Assembly: GCF_000745475.1 (NCBI RefSeq)
Contig: NZ_JQJJ01000008.1
Coordinates: 744,001-808,000, forward strand
DNA: 64,000 bases
Direction: 5' to 3'
DNA from: Allobosea sp. UNC402CLCol
Lineage (GTDB): Bacteria; Pseudomonadota; Alphaproteobacteria; Rhizobiales; Beijerinckiaceae
Every line of letters starts with the position of its first letter. The first letter of the stretch is position 1. Of this stretch, positions 43,873 through 52,742 are shown one piece after another. Made by a program: the position numbers and the translations under genes. The notes beneath the pieces were generated by a model. That model ran no database searches and had not been told where the DNA came from. It saw nothing but the letters and a program-made list of their open reading frames with translations.

Positions 43873-44622
43873 TTAACCGAAGCTCCGGGGCCGCAAGCCG
43901 GCATGGAACCAGGTGATCAGCGAATAGATGTCGTAGACCGGCAGCCCCGTCGCCTGCTGCACGGCCGCCGCATAAGGCGGCATGTTGGTGCATTCCAGCA
44001 CGATCGCGCCGACATCGGGATGCCGCGCCACGAGATCGAGCGCAGCCTCGACCACATCCTGCCGGGCAAGCTCGACATCCATGTCATCCTTCTCGGCCTT
44101 GATCAGCACGCGGAAGAATTCGCGGCCATTTTCGGTGCCGGCGACCGGCGTGTCGAGCGGCACGCCGGCGGCCTCGAGATGCGCCGGCGTCAGCGTCGCG
44201 GCCGAGACGGTGACGAGACCAACGCGCTTTCCGGGCGGCAGCGTCGCCTGCACCCACGGCACTTGCATCAGCGACGATGTCGCGACCGGAACGTTCACCG
44301 CGGCCGCGAGCTCGCGCTGAAACAGGGATAGAAAGCCGCAATTGGTGGTGATCGCTTCCGCGCCGAGCCTGACCAGCTCTCGCGCTGCCGCCACGAAATC
44401 CGGCAAAAGCCCGGCGGCTCCCTTCAGGACCACCTTTTCCGGGCTCGCTCCCGTGACGACATGGTAGAGCACTGGAAAGGGCCAGGTCGTGCCGTTGCCC
44501 ATATCGCCGGGAATCCGCGGGAAACGCGCTTCCAGCATCAGGATGCCCAGCGGCACCCCATAGATCGCCCTCCCGCCGCGAGCGATGCGGGAGGCGGGTC
44601 CGGAACGGGCTTCGTCTGTCAT
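43873..44622 (-). CDS. Aspartate/glutamate racemase-family protein
   Basis: 249 aa. Two Cys-centred motifs typical of the Asp/Glu racemase superfamily: AITTNCGFLSLFQ and IVLECTNMPPYAAAVQ, the latter followed by TGLPVYDIYSLITW. The product resembles hydantoin or arylmalonate-type relatives; racemase activity is possible since both Cys are present. ATG 44622 or 44628; the longer open frame to 44976 is not conserved. Possibly tied to the neighbouring carboxylate genes. Confidence 0.8.
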   Translation of the reverse strand: MTDEARSGPASRIARGGRAIYGVPLGILMLEARFPRIPGDMGNGTTWPFPVLYHVVTGASPEKVVLKGAAGLLPDFVAAARELVRLGAEAITTNCGFLSLFQRELAAAVNVPVATSSLMQVPWVQATLPPGKRVGLVTVSAATLTPAHLEAAGVPLDTPVAGTENGREFFRVLIKAEKDDMDVELARQDVVEAALDLVARHPDVGAIVLECTNMPPYAAAVQQATGLPVYDIYSLITWFHAGLRPRSFG

Positions 44623-44833
44623 CGGCATTCCGTTGCGATCGTTGCGCCCGCGCCGGGCGATTGTTCCAAATGGCGGCGATAGCATGATGGTGACCGCGAA
44701 GTCGCGCTTGCGCCATTGCTTTGCCGTGTTCGTAAGACCATAAAGCACGTCGCTCGCCAAAAAATCGGTTGCGTAACCTGCTTCTGGCCCGTTGTTTGCG
44801 TAGCCGCGATTCGCGCCTCTGGATTCTGATTCC

Positions 44834-45208
44834 TTGACCGATCCCTTCGACCATCTGCGCCGCCTCGCGACCTTCCTCGGCTGGTGCGCGCTGGCCGTCA
44901 TCCTCGTCTCGACGCTGTCGCCGATCGAGCTGCGTCCCCATCTCCCGGATGTGGGGGCGGATGTCGAACGCTTCATGGCCTATCTCGCAGCCGGCGGCGC
45001 GCTGGCCTTCGCCTATCCGCGCCAGCGCTGGTTCGTGCTGGGCGGCATCGTGCTTCTCGCGCTCGGGCTCGAATGGGCCCAGACCTGGGAGGCGACGCGC
45101 CATGGCCGGCCCCACGATGCCGTGGTCAAGATTCTGGGGACCCTGACCGGCGGCGGCCTTGCCGTCTCCCTCGATTATCTGGCACGGCGCCTGCGCAGCC
45201 TGGCCTGA
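44834..45208 (+). CDS. VanZ-family small membrane protein
   Basis: 124 aa with three or four hydrophobic helices. LSPIELRPHLPDVGADVERFMAYLAAGGALAFAYP and GLEWAQTWEATRHGRPHDAVVKILGTLTGG match the VanZ-like family. Start is TTG 44834; no ATG fits. VanZ-type proteins have varied, mostly unknown envelope roles. It is upstream of the initiating sugar transferase with a 208-base gap, so co-transcription is not certain. Confidence 0.75.
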   Translation: MTDPFDHLRRLATFLGWCALAVILVSTLSPIELRPHLPDVGADVERFMAYLAAGGALAFAYPRQRWFVLGGIVLLALGLEWAQTWEATRHGRPHDAVVKILGTLTGGGLAVSLDYLARRLRSLA

Positions 45209-45416
45209 AGAGGCTGTGCCGTAACGGAACACGCCGTCGCCTTTTCGGCGTGATCTCGCGTCGTTTTCGCCGGAAACTACACGCACTGATTGAAATTCGC
45301 ACCGATCCGGTGCAATGCCGCGCGGCATGGCGCTTGCGGTTGCGTCGCCGACTGCTCCCGCATATCTCGGTCCTCGCGCCGAAAGCGGGAGACAAAGCGG
45401 CAAGGACTGGGCGAAT

Positions 45417-46865
45417 ATGAGCGTCGACCATCTCAGGCAGGCACCGTTGGCGCTGCCCCGAGGCCCTGCGAGAAGCTGGCGGCACTGGCTCGGCCTGCTG
45501 ACGGCGGCGTGCGACGGCGTCCTCGTCGTGGCCCTGGTCTACGCCATGGACTGGTCGACCGATCTTGCGATGCAGGGCTCTTTCCAGGTGGACGAGCGGA
45601 CTCCAGAACTCGCCGGCACGCTGGCGGCGCTGTTCGTCTTCGTCAACCTGATGCGCGGACGCTACCAGATCGGCAATTACCTCTCGACGAAAGGCCAGGT
45701 CGCGGCGGCCTTCTCGGCCTGGAACATCGCGTTCGTCGCGTTCCTGGTGCTGCTTGTCCTCGCCAAGATCGCCGATCACTATTCGCGGGCCGTCCTCCTG
45801 ACGAGCTATCTCGCCGGCATTCCAGCCATCGTGCTGACCCGTTCGGCCATCGTCCGCCTGATCTCGGCGGGAAGCCGCACCGGCCGGATCACCTCCGAGC
45901 GCGTCTTTCTGATCGGCCGGGAGAAGGAAGTCATGTCCTTCGTCGACCGCTGCAAGCCATGGAATGCCGGCAGCGCCATCGTCGACGTGGCCTTCCTCAA
46001 CCCGCAGCAACCGCGCCGCGATCCGCGCGAAGCCCTTGCGGCCGATCTCGCGGCCGCCGCCGCCAGTTGCCGGGCGAAGCGGCCCGACGCAGTCTTCATC
46101 GCCGTGCCCTGGTCGGACCATGAGACGATCGAGGCCTGCGTCGACGCATTCATGAACATGCCGGTCGCGATCCATCTCGCGCCCGAGAAGATCATGAGCC
46201 GCTTCGAGCAGCCGCATTTCGTCAGCGCCGGCGCGCTTTCGAGCCTGCGCCTGACGCGTGCTCCGCTGTCGCCGGTCGAAATCGCCTGCAAGCGGGCTTT
46301 CGATCTCACCGCTGCGGCGCTGGCCGGGCTGTTGCTGCTGCCGCTGCTGTTGCTGATCGCGCTGGCGATCCGGATCGATTCACCCGGCCCGGTGCTGTTC
46401 CGCCAGCGCCGCCATGGCTTCAATCAGGCGGCGTTCCGCATCTTCAAGTTCCGCACCATGACGACGACCGACGACGGCGCCGTGATCGTGCAGGCGCGGC
46501 GTGACGATCCCCGCATTACCCGCATCGGCCGGGTGCTGCGCCGCTATAATCTCGACGAATTGCCGCAATTGCTGAACGTCATGGCCGGCCATATGTCACT
46601 GGTCGGCCCGCGCCCCCATGCCCTGGCGCATGACCGGGAGTTCGAGCGCAAGATCGCGCTCTACGCCCGCCGCCACAACGTCAAGCCCGGCATCACCGGC
46701 TGGGCGCAGGTCAACGGCTTGCGCGGCGAGACCGACACCGACGAGAAGATGGCGGCGCGCGTCGCCCATGACCTCTGGTATATCGACCACTGGTCGTTCA
46801 CGCTCGACCTCGCCATCCTGTTCCGGACGGTGTTCAGTTCCAAGGCGTTCCGGAACGCGGTGTGA
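45417..46865 (+). CDS. Polyprenyl-phosphate sugar-1-phosphate transferase (initiating glycosyltransferase)
   Basis: 482 aa. The N-terminal half has about four helices and a Rossmann-like module. The C-terminal half is the bacterial sugar transferase domain: KRAFDLTAAALAGLLLLPLLLL, FRQRRHGFNQAAFRIFKFRTM, LDELPQLLNVMAGHMSLVGPRPHA and VKPGITGWAQVNGLRGETD. It adds the first sugar to undecaprenyl phosphate for exopolysaccharide synthesis (WbaP/ExoY type). The donor, galactose or glucose, cannot be fixed. ATG 45417 is chosen by family length. Confidence 0.92.
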   Translation: MSVDHLRQAPLALPRGPARSWRHWLGLLTAACDGVLVVALVYAMDWSTDLAMQGSFQVDERTPELAGTLAALFVFVNLMRGRYQIGNYLSTKGQVAAAFSAWNIAFVAFLVLLVLAKIADHYSRAVLLTSYLAGIPAIVLTRSAIVRLISAGSRTGRITSERVFLIGREKEVMSFVDRCKPWNAGSAIVDVAFLNPQQPRRDPREALAADLAAAAASCRAKRPDAVFIAVPWSDHETIEACVDAFMNMPVAIHLAPEKIMSRFEQPHFVSAGALSSLRLTRAPLSPVEIACKRAFDLTAAALAGLLLLPLLLLIALAIRIDSPGPVLFRQRRHGFNQAAFRIFKFRTMTTTDDGAVIVQARRDDPRITRIGRVLRRYNLDELPQLLNVMAGHMSLVGPRPHALAHDREFERKIALYARRHNVKPGITGWAQVNGLRGETDTDEKMAARVAHDLWYIDHWSFTLDLAILFRTVFSSKAFRNAV

Positions 46866-46938
46866 CGGTCATCGCAGCATCGGCCGAGAAGCGGATTCCG
46901 CTTCTCGGGAAAATCAGCTGTTGCGGAGAAAAGCCGGC

Positions 46939-47514
46939 TCAGCCGTCGCGGCGGAGCGCGTGATAGGCCTGCGACACCGGGCGCGGGGCGACGTCATGAA
47001 CGAGCTGGCGGGCGATGATGCCGGAAAAGCGCATGGCCGCGGCGAAACCGCTCATGGCTTGACCGATCCGCGAGGGTAGCCGGGCAGCGAGGCTTGCCGC
47101 CGTGGCACCGGTCTGCGGCTGCGCGGCCGCGTGGCGCGCGAAGGTGCCGGGCAGGTTGACGAGGCCCGTATGCAGCCCATGGGCCGCGAATTCCGCGATC
47201 AGCGCCCGGTGGCGCTTCGGAGCCACGTCGACGATGACCACGTCCGGCGCGCAGGCGGCAATATGGTCGAGGATCGCGCGGCCGGCCGGGCCGGAGAAAT
47301 CGGCGTCGCAGATGCCCGCAAGGCGCAGGCCGGGAAAGGCCGAGCGGATGCGGCTGCGCAGCACATGGATCGTCGCGCTGTCACCACCGAACAGGAACAC
47401 CGCCTCGCCCGCGCTCTCGCAGCGGCGCAGCGCGTCTTCCAAACCCGTTTCGCGCCGGGCGGCATCGGCCCGCACGGCCTGTTCAATCTGCTGTTCGATC
47501 GAGTCCGACGTCAC
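46939..47514 (-). CDS. WecG/TagA-like glycosyltransferase-fold protein, degenerate
   Basis: 191 aa. VFLFGGDSATIHVLRSRIRSAFPGLRLAGICDADF and a following DVVIVDVAPKRHRALIAEF resemble the WecG/TagA/CpsF (GT26) fold. But the conserved GxPKQE loop reads APKRHR, and the protein is shorter than the usual about 250 aa. It is convergent with the initiating transferase gene at 45417. It could be an inactive regulator-like homolog or a diverged enzyme; no signal or membrane segment is obvious at the N-terminus. Confidence 0.6.
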   Translation of the reverse strand: MTSDSIEQQIEQAVRADAARRETGLEDALRRCESAGEAVFLFGGDSATIHVLRSRIRSAFPGLRLAGICDADFSGPAGRAILDHIAACAPDVVIVDVAPKRHRALIAEFAAHGLHTGLVNLPGTFARHAAAQPQTGATAASLAARLPSRIGQAMSGFAAAMRFSGIIARQLVHDVAPRPVSQAYHALRRDG

Positions 47515-47714
47515 GCTGTCCCCATTTCGCTCGAGACGGGCATCCGGCAGCGATATGGCCTTGCATTGCTGCCTGGGCTTGCCCGCTGCCGTCAGAGACA
47601 GGAAGCGGCTACTTCCTTAAAAATTTAGATATCCGTTCAGATGTGTCGCAACCAAAGGTGACCGATTTTGGGTCAGCGTCCTCGGGCCTCAGGCGGCCGG
47701 AGGACGCCCCGGCA

Positions 47715-47939
47715 TCAATGCAGCGTTCGCCAGACGGCTCGCCCCAGCCACCCGGCCCAGCCGAGCATGAGCCCGGCCGCGACCAGAACGCCGATAATCA
47801 GCAGCGAACGGCCGATCAGAAGGCTCGCCACCGTCTCGTGCTCGACGGGGCGGTTGTCGTTGGCAGGCGGCGGGATGTCCCGTACGGAGGGCATCCGGAT
47901 CGGCACCGTCACGGGTGGCCGGACACGCATCGAACGCAT
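47715..47939 (-). CDS. Small membrane protein with ANDN motif, hypothetical
   Basis: 74 aa from ATG 47939. An N-terminal polar part with RDIPPPANDNRPVEHE is followed by a hydrophobic helix LLIGRSLLIIGVLVAAGLMLGWAGW and a short WRTLH end. ANDN-rich small proteins are common in Rhizobiales but without known function. The start is not certain; a longer frame reaches 47996. No operon partner is evident. Confidence 0.55.
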   Translation of the reverse strand: MRSMRVRPPVTVPIRMPSVRDIPPPANDNRPVEHETVASLLIGRSLLIIGVLVAAGLMLGWAGWLGRAVWRTLH

Positions 47940-48115
47940 AAAACGATCTCTTACCGTTAACGAACCGTAAACCTGCTCCTCGCATCTCTGATCCAATGCG
48001 AGACGCAGGCAAAGTGCAAGCCGAGAAATGACCTAAGGTGAATTTGTCCGCGACATTGCCTGATGGACCGCGGCTCCCACTGAATAAAACGGCCATCGGC
48101 CGCTCGGCAGCAGCG

Positions 48116-49663
48116 TTATTCCATCACCATCGCGTGATCGTCGGACGGGGCCGCCTGCTGGCGCGGCGTGCGCAGCAGCGCGAGGAACGGCAAGGCTGCC
48201 AGGCACAGGATCATCAGTAGCTTGAAGTCGTCGACATAGGCGATGATCGTCGCCTGCCGCGTCACCACCTCGTCCAGCGCCGCGCGGCCGGCCAGCGTCG
48301 TCGGGTCCCAGGCATGCCTGATCGCCGGCATGTCGAAGATGCGGTTGAACGGGGTCACATAGTTGGCAATCTCGGCGTGGTTCACCTGCACGTTGCGGGT
48401 CAAGAGGTAGCTGACCAGCGAGATGCCGACGCTGGAGCCGATATTGCGCGAGAGATTGTAAAGCCCGGTGCCGTCCCCGCGATACTCCGCCGGCAGCGTC
48501 GCGAAGGTGATCGTCGTCAACGGCACGAAGAGCAGGCCGAGCCCGGCGCCCTGGATGAAGCCGGTCACGATGATCGTCTGCTGCGAGACATCCGGCGTCC
48601 AGCCGGTCATGTCGTACATCGCCCAGGCGCTAACCAGGAGCCCGGCGCCGAGCAGGATGCGGATGTCGACCTTTCCGATCAATCGCCCGACCAGGAACAT
48701 GCAGGCCATGGTGCCAAGGCCCCGCGGCCCCATGACGATGCCGGCCGTCACCACCGGATAGCCCAGCAGCGTCTGCAGGAAAGGCGTGAGCAGCGCGAGC
48801 GACGCCAGATAGCAGATGCCGACGACGAAGATGAAGATCAGCCCGACATTGAAGTTCCGGTCGAGGAACATGCGCGGCTTGATGAAGGAGTTCTCCGCCG
48901 TGAAGGTGTGTACCGCCAGGACGTAGACCGCCGCGACGCAGACCGTCGCCTCTAAGATGATCTCCAGCGAGTCGAACCAGTCGAGCTGCGCTCCGCGGTC
49001 GAGGAAGAGCTGCAGCGCCGCGATCGCGAGGCTGAGCGAGCCGAAGCCGATCCAGTCGAGCTTGGCAAGGGCGCTGGACTTGGTCTCGGTGACGAAGATC
49101 GAAACGCCCGCCAGCGCCAGGATGCCGAGCGGCAGATTGATGTAGAAGACCCAGCGCCAGGAGATGTTCTCGGTCAGCCAGCCGCCGAGCACGGGGCCGA
49201 GCACCGGCCCGACCATGACCGAGACGCCGAACAGCGCCATCGCCGAGCCGCGCTCCTCCGGCGTGTAAATATCGAGCAGGATGCTCTGCGAGAGCGGCAC
49301 CAGCGCGGCGCCAAAAAAGCCCTGCAACAAACGGAATCCGACGATCTGCGTCAGCGACTGGGCCGCGCCGCACAGGATCGAGGCCACGACGAAGCCGACG
49401 ATCGCGACGGATAGCACGCGCTTGCGGCCGAAACGCGCGGCGAGGAAGCCCGAGGGCGGCGTCATGATCGCCGCCGCGACGATATAGGAGGTCAGGACCC
49501 AGTTGATCTGGTCGGCGCTCGCCGAGACGCTGCCCTGAATATAGGGCAGCGCGACATTGGCGATGGTGGTGTCCAGCGCCTGCATGATGACCGCGAGGAT
49601 CACGCAGGCGGTGATGGCACCGCGATTGGCAACCGGGGTCGTCGCGGCGGCTGAGCTGGCCAT
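48116..49663 (-). CDS. emrB: EmrB-type DHA2 multidrug MFS transporter
   Basis: 515 aa, 14 predicted helices. ACVILAVIMQALDTTIANVALPYIQGSVSASADQINWVLTSYIVA is the DHA2 N-terminal signature, then PPSGFLAARFGRKRVL and GFFGAALVPLSQSILLDIYTPEERGSAMALFG. Drug:H+ antiport with EmrA and an outer-membrane channel (not in the window). Last gene of marR-emrA-emrB. Confidence 0.93.
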   Translation of the reverse strand: MASSAAATTPVANRGAITACVILAVIMQALDTTIANVALPYIQGSVSASADQINWVLTSYIVAAAIMTPPSGFLAARFGRKRVLSVAIVGFVVASILCGAAQSLTQIVGFRLLQGFFGAALVPLSQSILLDIYTPEERGSAMALFGVSVMVGPVLGPVLGGWLTENISWRWVFYINLPLGILALAGVSIFVTETKSSALAKLDWIGFGSLSLAIAALQLFLDRGAQLDWFDSLEIILEATVCVAAVYVLAVHTFTAENSFIKPRMFLDRNFNVGLIFIFVVGICYLASLALLTPFLQTLLGYPVVTAGIVMGPRGLGTMACMFLVGRLIGKVDIRILLGAGLLVSAWAMYDMTGWTPDVSQQTIIVTGFIQGAGLGLLFVPLTTITFATLPAEYRGDGTGLYNLSRNIGSSVGISLVSYLLTRNVQVNHAEIANYVTPFNRIFDMPAIRHAWDPTTLAGRAALDEVVTRQATIIAYVDDFKLLMILCLAALPFLALLRTPRQQAAPSDDHAMVME

Positions 49664-49707
49664 GACAGGCCTCTTCTGTTTGCTGGTCTTACTCTACTTG
49701 GCGCGCT

Positions 49708-50961
49708 CTACTTGGCGCTCTTGCCGAAGGCGCCCGAGATGAAGCTCGGCAGACCGCGCTCATGGCCCGTGTCGACGTCGAGCGTCACACTCATGCCGGC
49801 ACGCAGTTGGGGCTGGTCGGCGGGCGTGTCGATCTTCACGCGCATGGCGATGCGCTGCACCACCTTGACCCAGTTGCCGCTGGTGTTCTGCGCCGGCAGC
49901 AGCGAGAAGCTCGCGGCCGAGGCCGGGCTGATGCTGTCGACCGTGCCCTTCCAGGCGGCGCCCGGATAGGTGTCTACATAGACTTCCGCCGATTGCCCGG
50001 GCTTCACCCAGGTGAGCTCGGTCTCCTTCGGATTGGCCTGAATCCAGACATGGTCGGTCGAGACGAGGCTGAACGCGCTGGTCGCCGCCTCCAGATACTG
50101 GCCCTTCTGCAGCGAAGGCACATTGGTGACGACGCCGTTCATCGGCGCGCGAACCGTCGTGTGCTCGAACTGGCGCTGCGCCTCGGCCCGGGCCGCGACG
50201 GCGTCCTTGTAGCGCGGATGCTCCTCGACCGGCGCATCGGGCGTGCCGTTGAGGTTGGCGGCGATGCCGGCAAGCTGGCTTTCGAGCTGCGCCAGCTTGA
50301 GCCTTGCGCCATCGAGATCATGCTTGGCCTGGTCGTAGGTCGCCTGGGAGGCGACGGATTTGGTGGCGAGGTCCTGCTGGCGCTTGAAGGCGGTCTCGTA
50401 GAAGGCGATGTCGGTGCGAGCCTGCTCGATCTGGCTCTGCATGGTCTTGTAGCTGGCCTTCAACGCTTCGAGATCGTTGCGGACCACGCCGATCTGCGCA
50501 TCGGCCCGCTCCAGCGCGAAGCGGAACGGCTTGTCGTCGAGTCGGAACAGCACGTCGCTCGCCTTCACGGTCTGGTTGTCGCGGACGTCGATCTCGCTGA
50601 CGATGCCGGCGACATCGGTCGAGATGCCGAGGATGTCCGCCTGCACATAGGCGTTGTCGGTCGACATCACCTGTCCGCCGACGACGTAGTAATAGCCACC
50701 GGCGACGAGCGCGATCGGCAGAAGCGCGAAGAGCAAGCGTCGCGTGCGGCTGCGTCGGGCCGGCGGCGCGGGGGCCGTCGCAGCCTGGGGAGGAGCGGTC
50801 GGCGTGGTAGTTTCCGGCGCCTTCGCCGCCGGCTGCGGCTGGGCGGGCGCCTTGGGCTCGATGCGCCTGATCTCGGTCACATTGCCTGGGGAGCCGGGCT
50901 CGGCCTCCTCGTCACGGACGGCTTGGGCGGCCGCCTCGGTCTTTCTGGCTGCGTCATCCAT
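49708..50961 (-). CDS. emrA: EmrA/HlyD membrane-fusion protein
   Basis: 417 aa. A long Ala/Pro/Thr-rich cytosolic N-terminus (about 70 residues) precedes one membrane helix (LLFALLPIALVAGGYYYVVGG), then the HlyD core: TDNAYVQADILGISTDVAGIVSEIDVRDNQTVKASDVLFRLDDKPF, coiled coil and a barrel with VRAPMNGVVTNVPSLQKGQYL. It bridges EmrB to an outer-membrane channel. It overlaps the marR stop by eight bases and is followed 44 bases later by emrB. Confidence 0.92.
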   Translation of the reverse strand: MDDAARKTEAAAQAVRDEEAEPGSPGNVTEIRRIEPKAPAQPQPAAKAPETTTPTAPPQAATAPAPPARRSRTRRLLFALLPIALVAGGYYYVVGGQVMSTDNAYVQADILGISTDVAGIVSEIDVRDNQTVKASDVLFRLDDKPFRFALERADAQIGVVRNDLEALKASYKTMQSQIEQARTDIAFYETAFKRQQDLATKSVASQATYDQAKHDLDGARLKLAQLESQLAGIAANLNGTPDAPVEEHPRYKDAVAARAEAQRQFEHTTVRAPMNGVVTNVPSLQKGQYLEAATSAFSLVSTDHVWIQANPKETELTWVKPGQSAEVYVDTYPGAAWKGTVDSISPASAASFSLLPAQNTSGNWVKVVQRIAMRVKIDTPADQPQLRAGMSVTLDVDTGHERGLPSFISGAFGKSAK

Positions 50962-51439
50962 TTTGGACCTGCCTTTCGGCCACCCGCATCTGGCAGGCGG
51001 CCGTGAGATTGGTTCTCATCTGTCCCAGCGTCGCGAGAAGCTGTTCGCGCTCGGGCTGCGGAATGTCGCCGAACGCCTCTGCCCGCGTGATTTCGCCGAG
51101 CGCGCGCAGCTCCGTCAGCTTCGGCCCGGCCTTCTGCGTCAGATAAAGCTGCCAGACGCGCCGGTCGGTCGCGTGCGGCCGGCGCTCCGCCAGCCCACAA
51201 CCTTCGAGCTTGTCGACGATGCGCCCGACCGTGATGGGCTCGACATCCATGAGCTCGGCCAGCGCACCCTGCTGAATGCCGGCATTCTGGTCGATATAGG
51301 CGAGCACCTGCCATTGCGAACGGGTCAGCCCGGAATCGCGCGCATGCTGTTCGAAACGCTTGCGCAAAAGGCGCGCGACATCATGGAGCAGAAAACCCAC
51401 GGTCGGTGGCGGTTTTGTAGGCATGCTTGTCATAAGCAT
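50954..51439 (-). CDS. MarR-family repressor
   Basis: 161 aa if it starts at ATG 51439; ATG 51433 or 51424 are also in frame and the last would fit a promoter just upstream. Winged-helix MarR core: DVARLLRKRFEQHARDSGLTRSQWQVLAYIDQNAGIQQGALAELMDVEPITVGRIVDKLEGCGLAERRPHATDRRVWQLYLT. It probably represses the operon and is released by a phenolic or other drug. An imperfect inverted repeat ATGCTT-N5-AAGCAT at 51423-51439 spans the possible starts. Confidence 0.9.
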   Translation of the reverse strand: MLMTSMPTKPPPTVGFLLHDVARLLRKRFEQHARDSGLTRSQWQVLAYIDQNAGIQQGALAELMDVEPITVGRIVDKLEGCGLAERRPHATDRRVWQLYLTQKAGPKLTELRALGEITRAEAFGDIPQPEREQLLATLGQMRTNLTAACQMRVAERQVQNG

Positions 51440-51452
51440 CTATATAATATTG
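51423..51452 (-). promoter_or_regulatory. marR promoter and operator candidate
   Basis: An inverted repeat ATGCTT-GTCAT-AAGCAT at 51423-51439, with TATTATATA-like -10 sequence just upstream on the minus strand (about 51443-51451). Overlap of repeat and promoter fits autorepression by MarR. It also argues for the shorter marR start at 51424. Confidence 0.5.
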
Positions 51453-51553
51453 GCGCTTAGTCTCGCCAAGCGACGTTCGAAAGAGTCTGAGGGCGGAGGC
51501 TGTGGCGCAATGTCGCGGCTAAGAATCGAAGCCGCGTACGGCTTTGCATCGCC

Positions 51554-52516
51554 TCATTGGCAACCGGGACATTCCGCGCGAGCCGCCTGCACTTCGGCAT
51601 CCGTCGGCAGGTCGGCGCCGCGTCGCGTGACCGTCACGGCGGCCGCCGCCGTGGCATAATCGAGCAGCTCGGCAAGTGCGGGCAGATCGAGTGCCGCGAT
51701 GGCGGCCGGGCTCAGCCGCCCTGCCCTCGCGAGTTGCGCCAGCAGCGCCGCATGGAAGCTGTCTCCGGCGGCGACGGTATCGACGACCCGCACCGGGCGC
51801 CCCCGCACCGAAACCTGCCCGGCGGCGTTGAAAGCGGTCGCTCCCCGCTCCCCTTCTGTGATGACGACCAGGCCGGCACCACGCTCGAGCCAGTAGGATG
51901 CAGCCTCGCCGATCGAGAGCTGCCCTTGCCAGGCGATGCGGATATCCTCTTCGCTCGCCTTGATGATCGTCGCCACGCGGTAGAAGCGCTCGGCCGCCTC
52001 GGCCCAGCGGGCCATGTCGCCGACGATCATCGGCCGCAGATTGGGATCGACGCTGATGACCCGCCGGCCCGCCTCGCGCTCGGCCAGGGCCGCGAGCGTC
52101 GAAGCGACCGGCTCGACCGCCATCGTATAGGAGCCGAAGGTCAGCGCCGTGATCTCCGGCGGCAGCACGGCCGGCAGATCGGCCGGCACGAGCCGGCGAT
52201 CGGCGGCCCCCTCGCCGTGGAAGGAATAGCCCGGCTGGCCGTCCTGCGCGGTGACGATGGCGGAGATCGTCGTCGGCCCGTCGCTTATCGCCAGAAAGCG
52301 CCCGTCGACGCCTTCCTTCGTCAGCCGTTCCGCGAGAAATGCGCCGAAGCGGTCACGCGAAAGACCGCCCAGGAAAGCCGCCGGCATGCCGAGCCGCGCG
52401 AGGCCGACGACAAGGTTGAAGGGCGAACCGCCCGCGACGGCCCGCGCCGGCATCTCGTTCCCGTCCGCCGGAGCGACGAAAAGATCGATCAGGGCTTCGC
52501 CGCAAACCAGGAACAT
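51554..52516 (-). CDS. PfkB-family carbohydrate kinase (fructokinase-like)
   Basis: 320 aa from ATG 52516. FLVCGEALIDLFV at the start, GGSPFNLVVGLARLGMPAAFLGGLSRDRFG, KASEEDIRIAW and DTVAAGDSFHAALLAQLARAG, where the anion-hole motif GAGDS appears as AAGDS. The conserved catalytic Asp is present (AGDS). A sugar kinase, fructokinase type likely. No sugar transporter is beside it, so the substrate route is not shown. Confidence 0.88.
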   Translation of the reverse strand: MFLVCGEALIDLFVAPADGNEMPARAVAGGSPFNLVVGLARLGMPAAFLGGLSRDRFGAFLAERLTKEGVDGRFLAISDGPTTISAIVTAQDGQPGYSFHGEGAADRRLVPADLPAVLPPEITALTFGSYTMAVEPVASTLAALAEREAGRRVISVDPNLRPMIVGDMARWAEAAERFYRVATIIKASEEDIRIAWQGQLSIGEAASYWLERGAGLVVITEGERGATAFNAAGQVSVRGRPVRVVDTVAAGDSFHAALLAQLARAGRLSPAAIAALDLPALAELLDYATAAAAVTVTRRGADLPTDAEVQAARAECPGCQ

Positions 52517-52742
52517 GACGAATCGCTGCTTTCCCTGCAGGGGCGGCAAGGTTTCGGCCACCGGGCAAACCGATCGAATGCCATGCCGCCAGCCGGCTGG
52601 CCATGGCATTCGAGCATTTTCGACGGGATGCCGAAACTACGGGAGATGGCGCGAGAACGGCGAGCGCCTTGCACCAATCCGAAGGGCGCGACGATGTCGA
52701 GCCGGGCAAGGCCGATGTCACACGCCCCGTCCGGCCTTTTCG

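Noticed and set aside
45230-45250. CACGCCG / CGGCGTG hairpin after the VanZ gene
   Set aside because: Only seven pairs and no T-run on either strand; may be chance.
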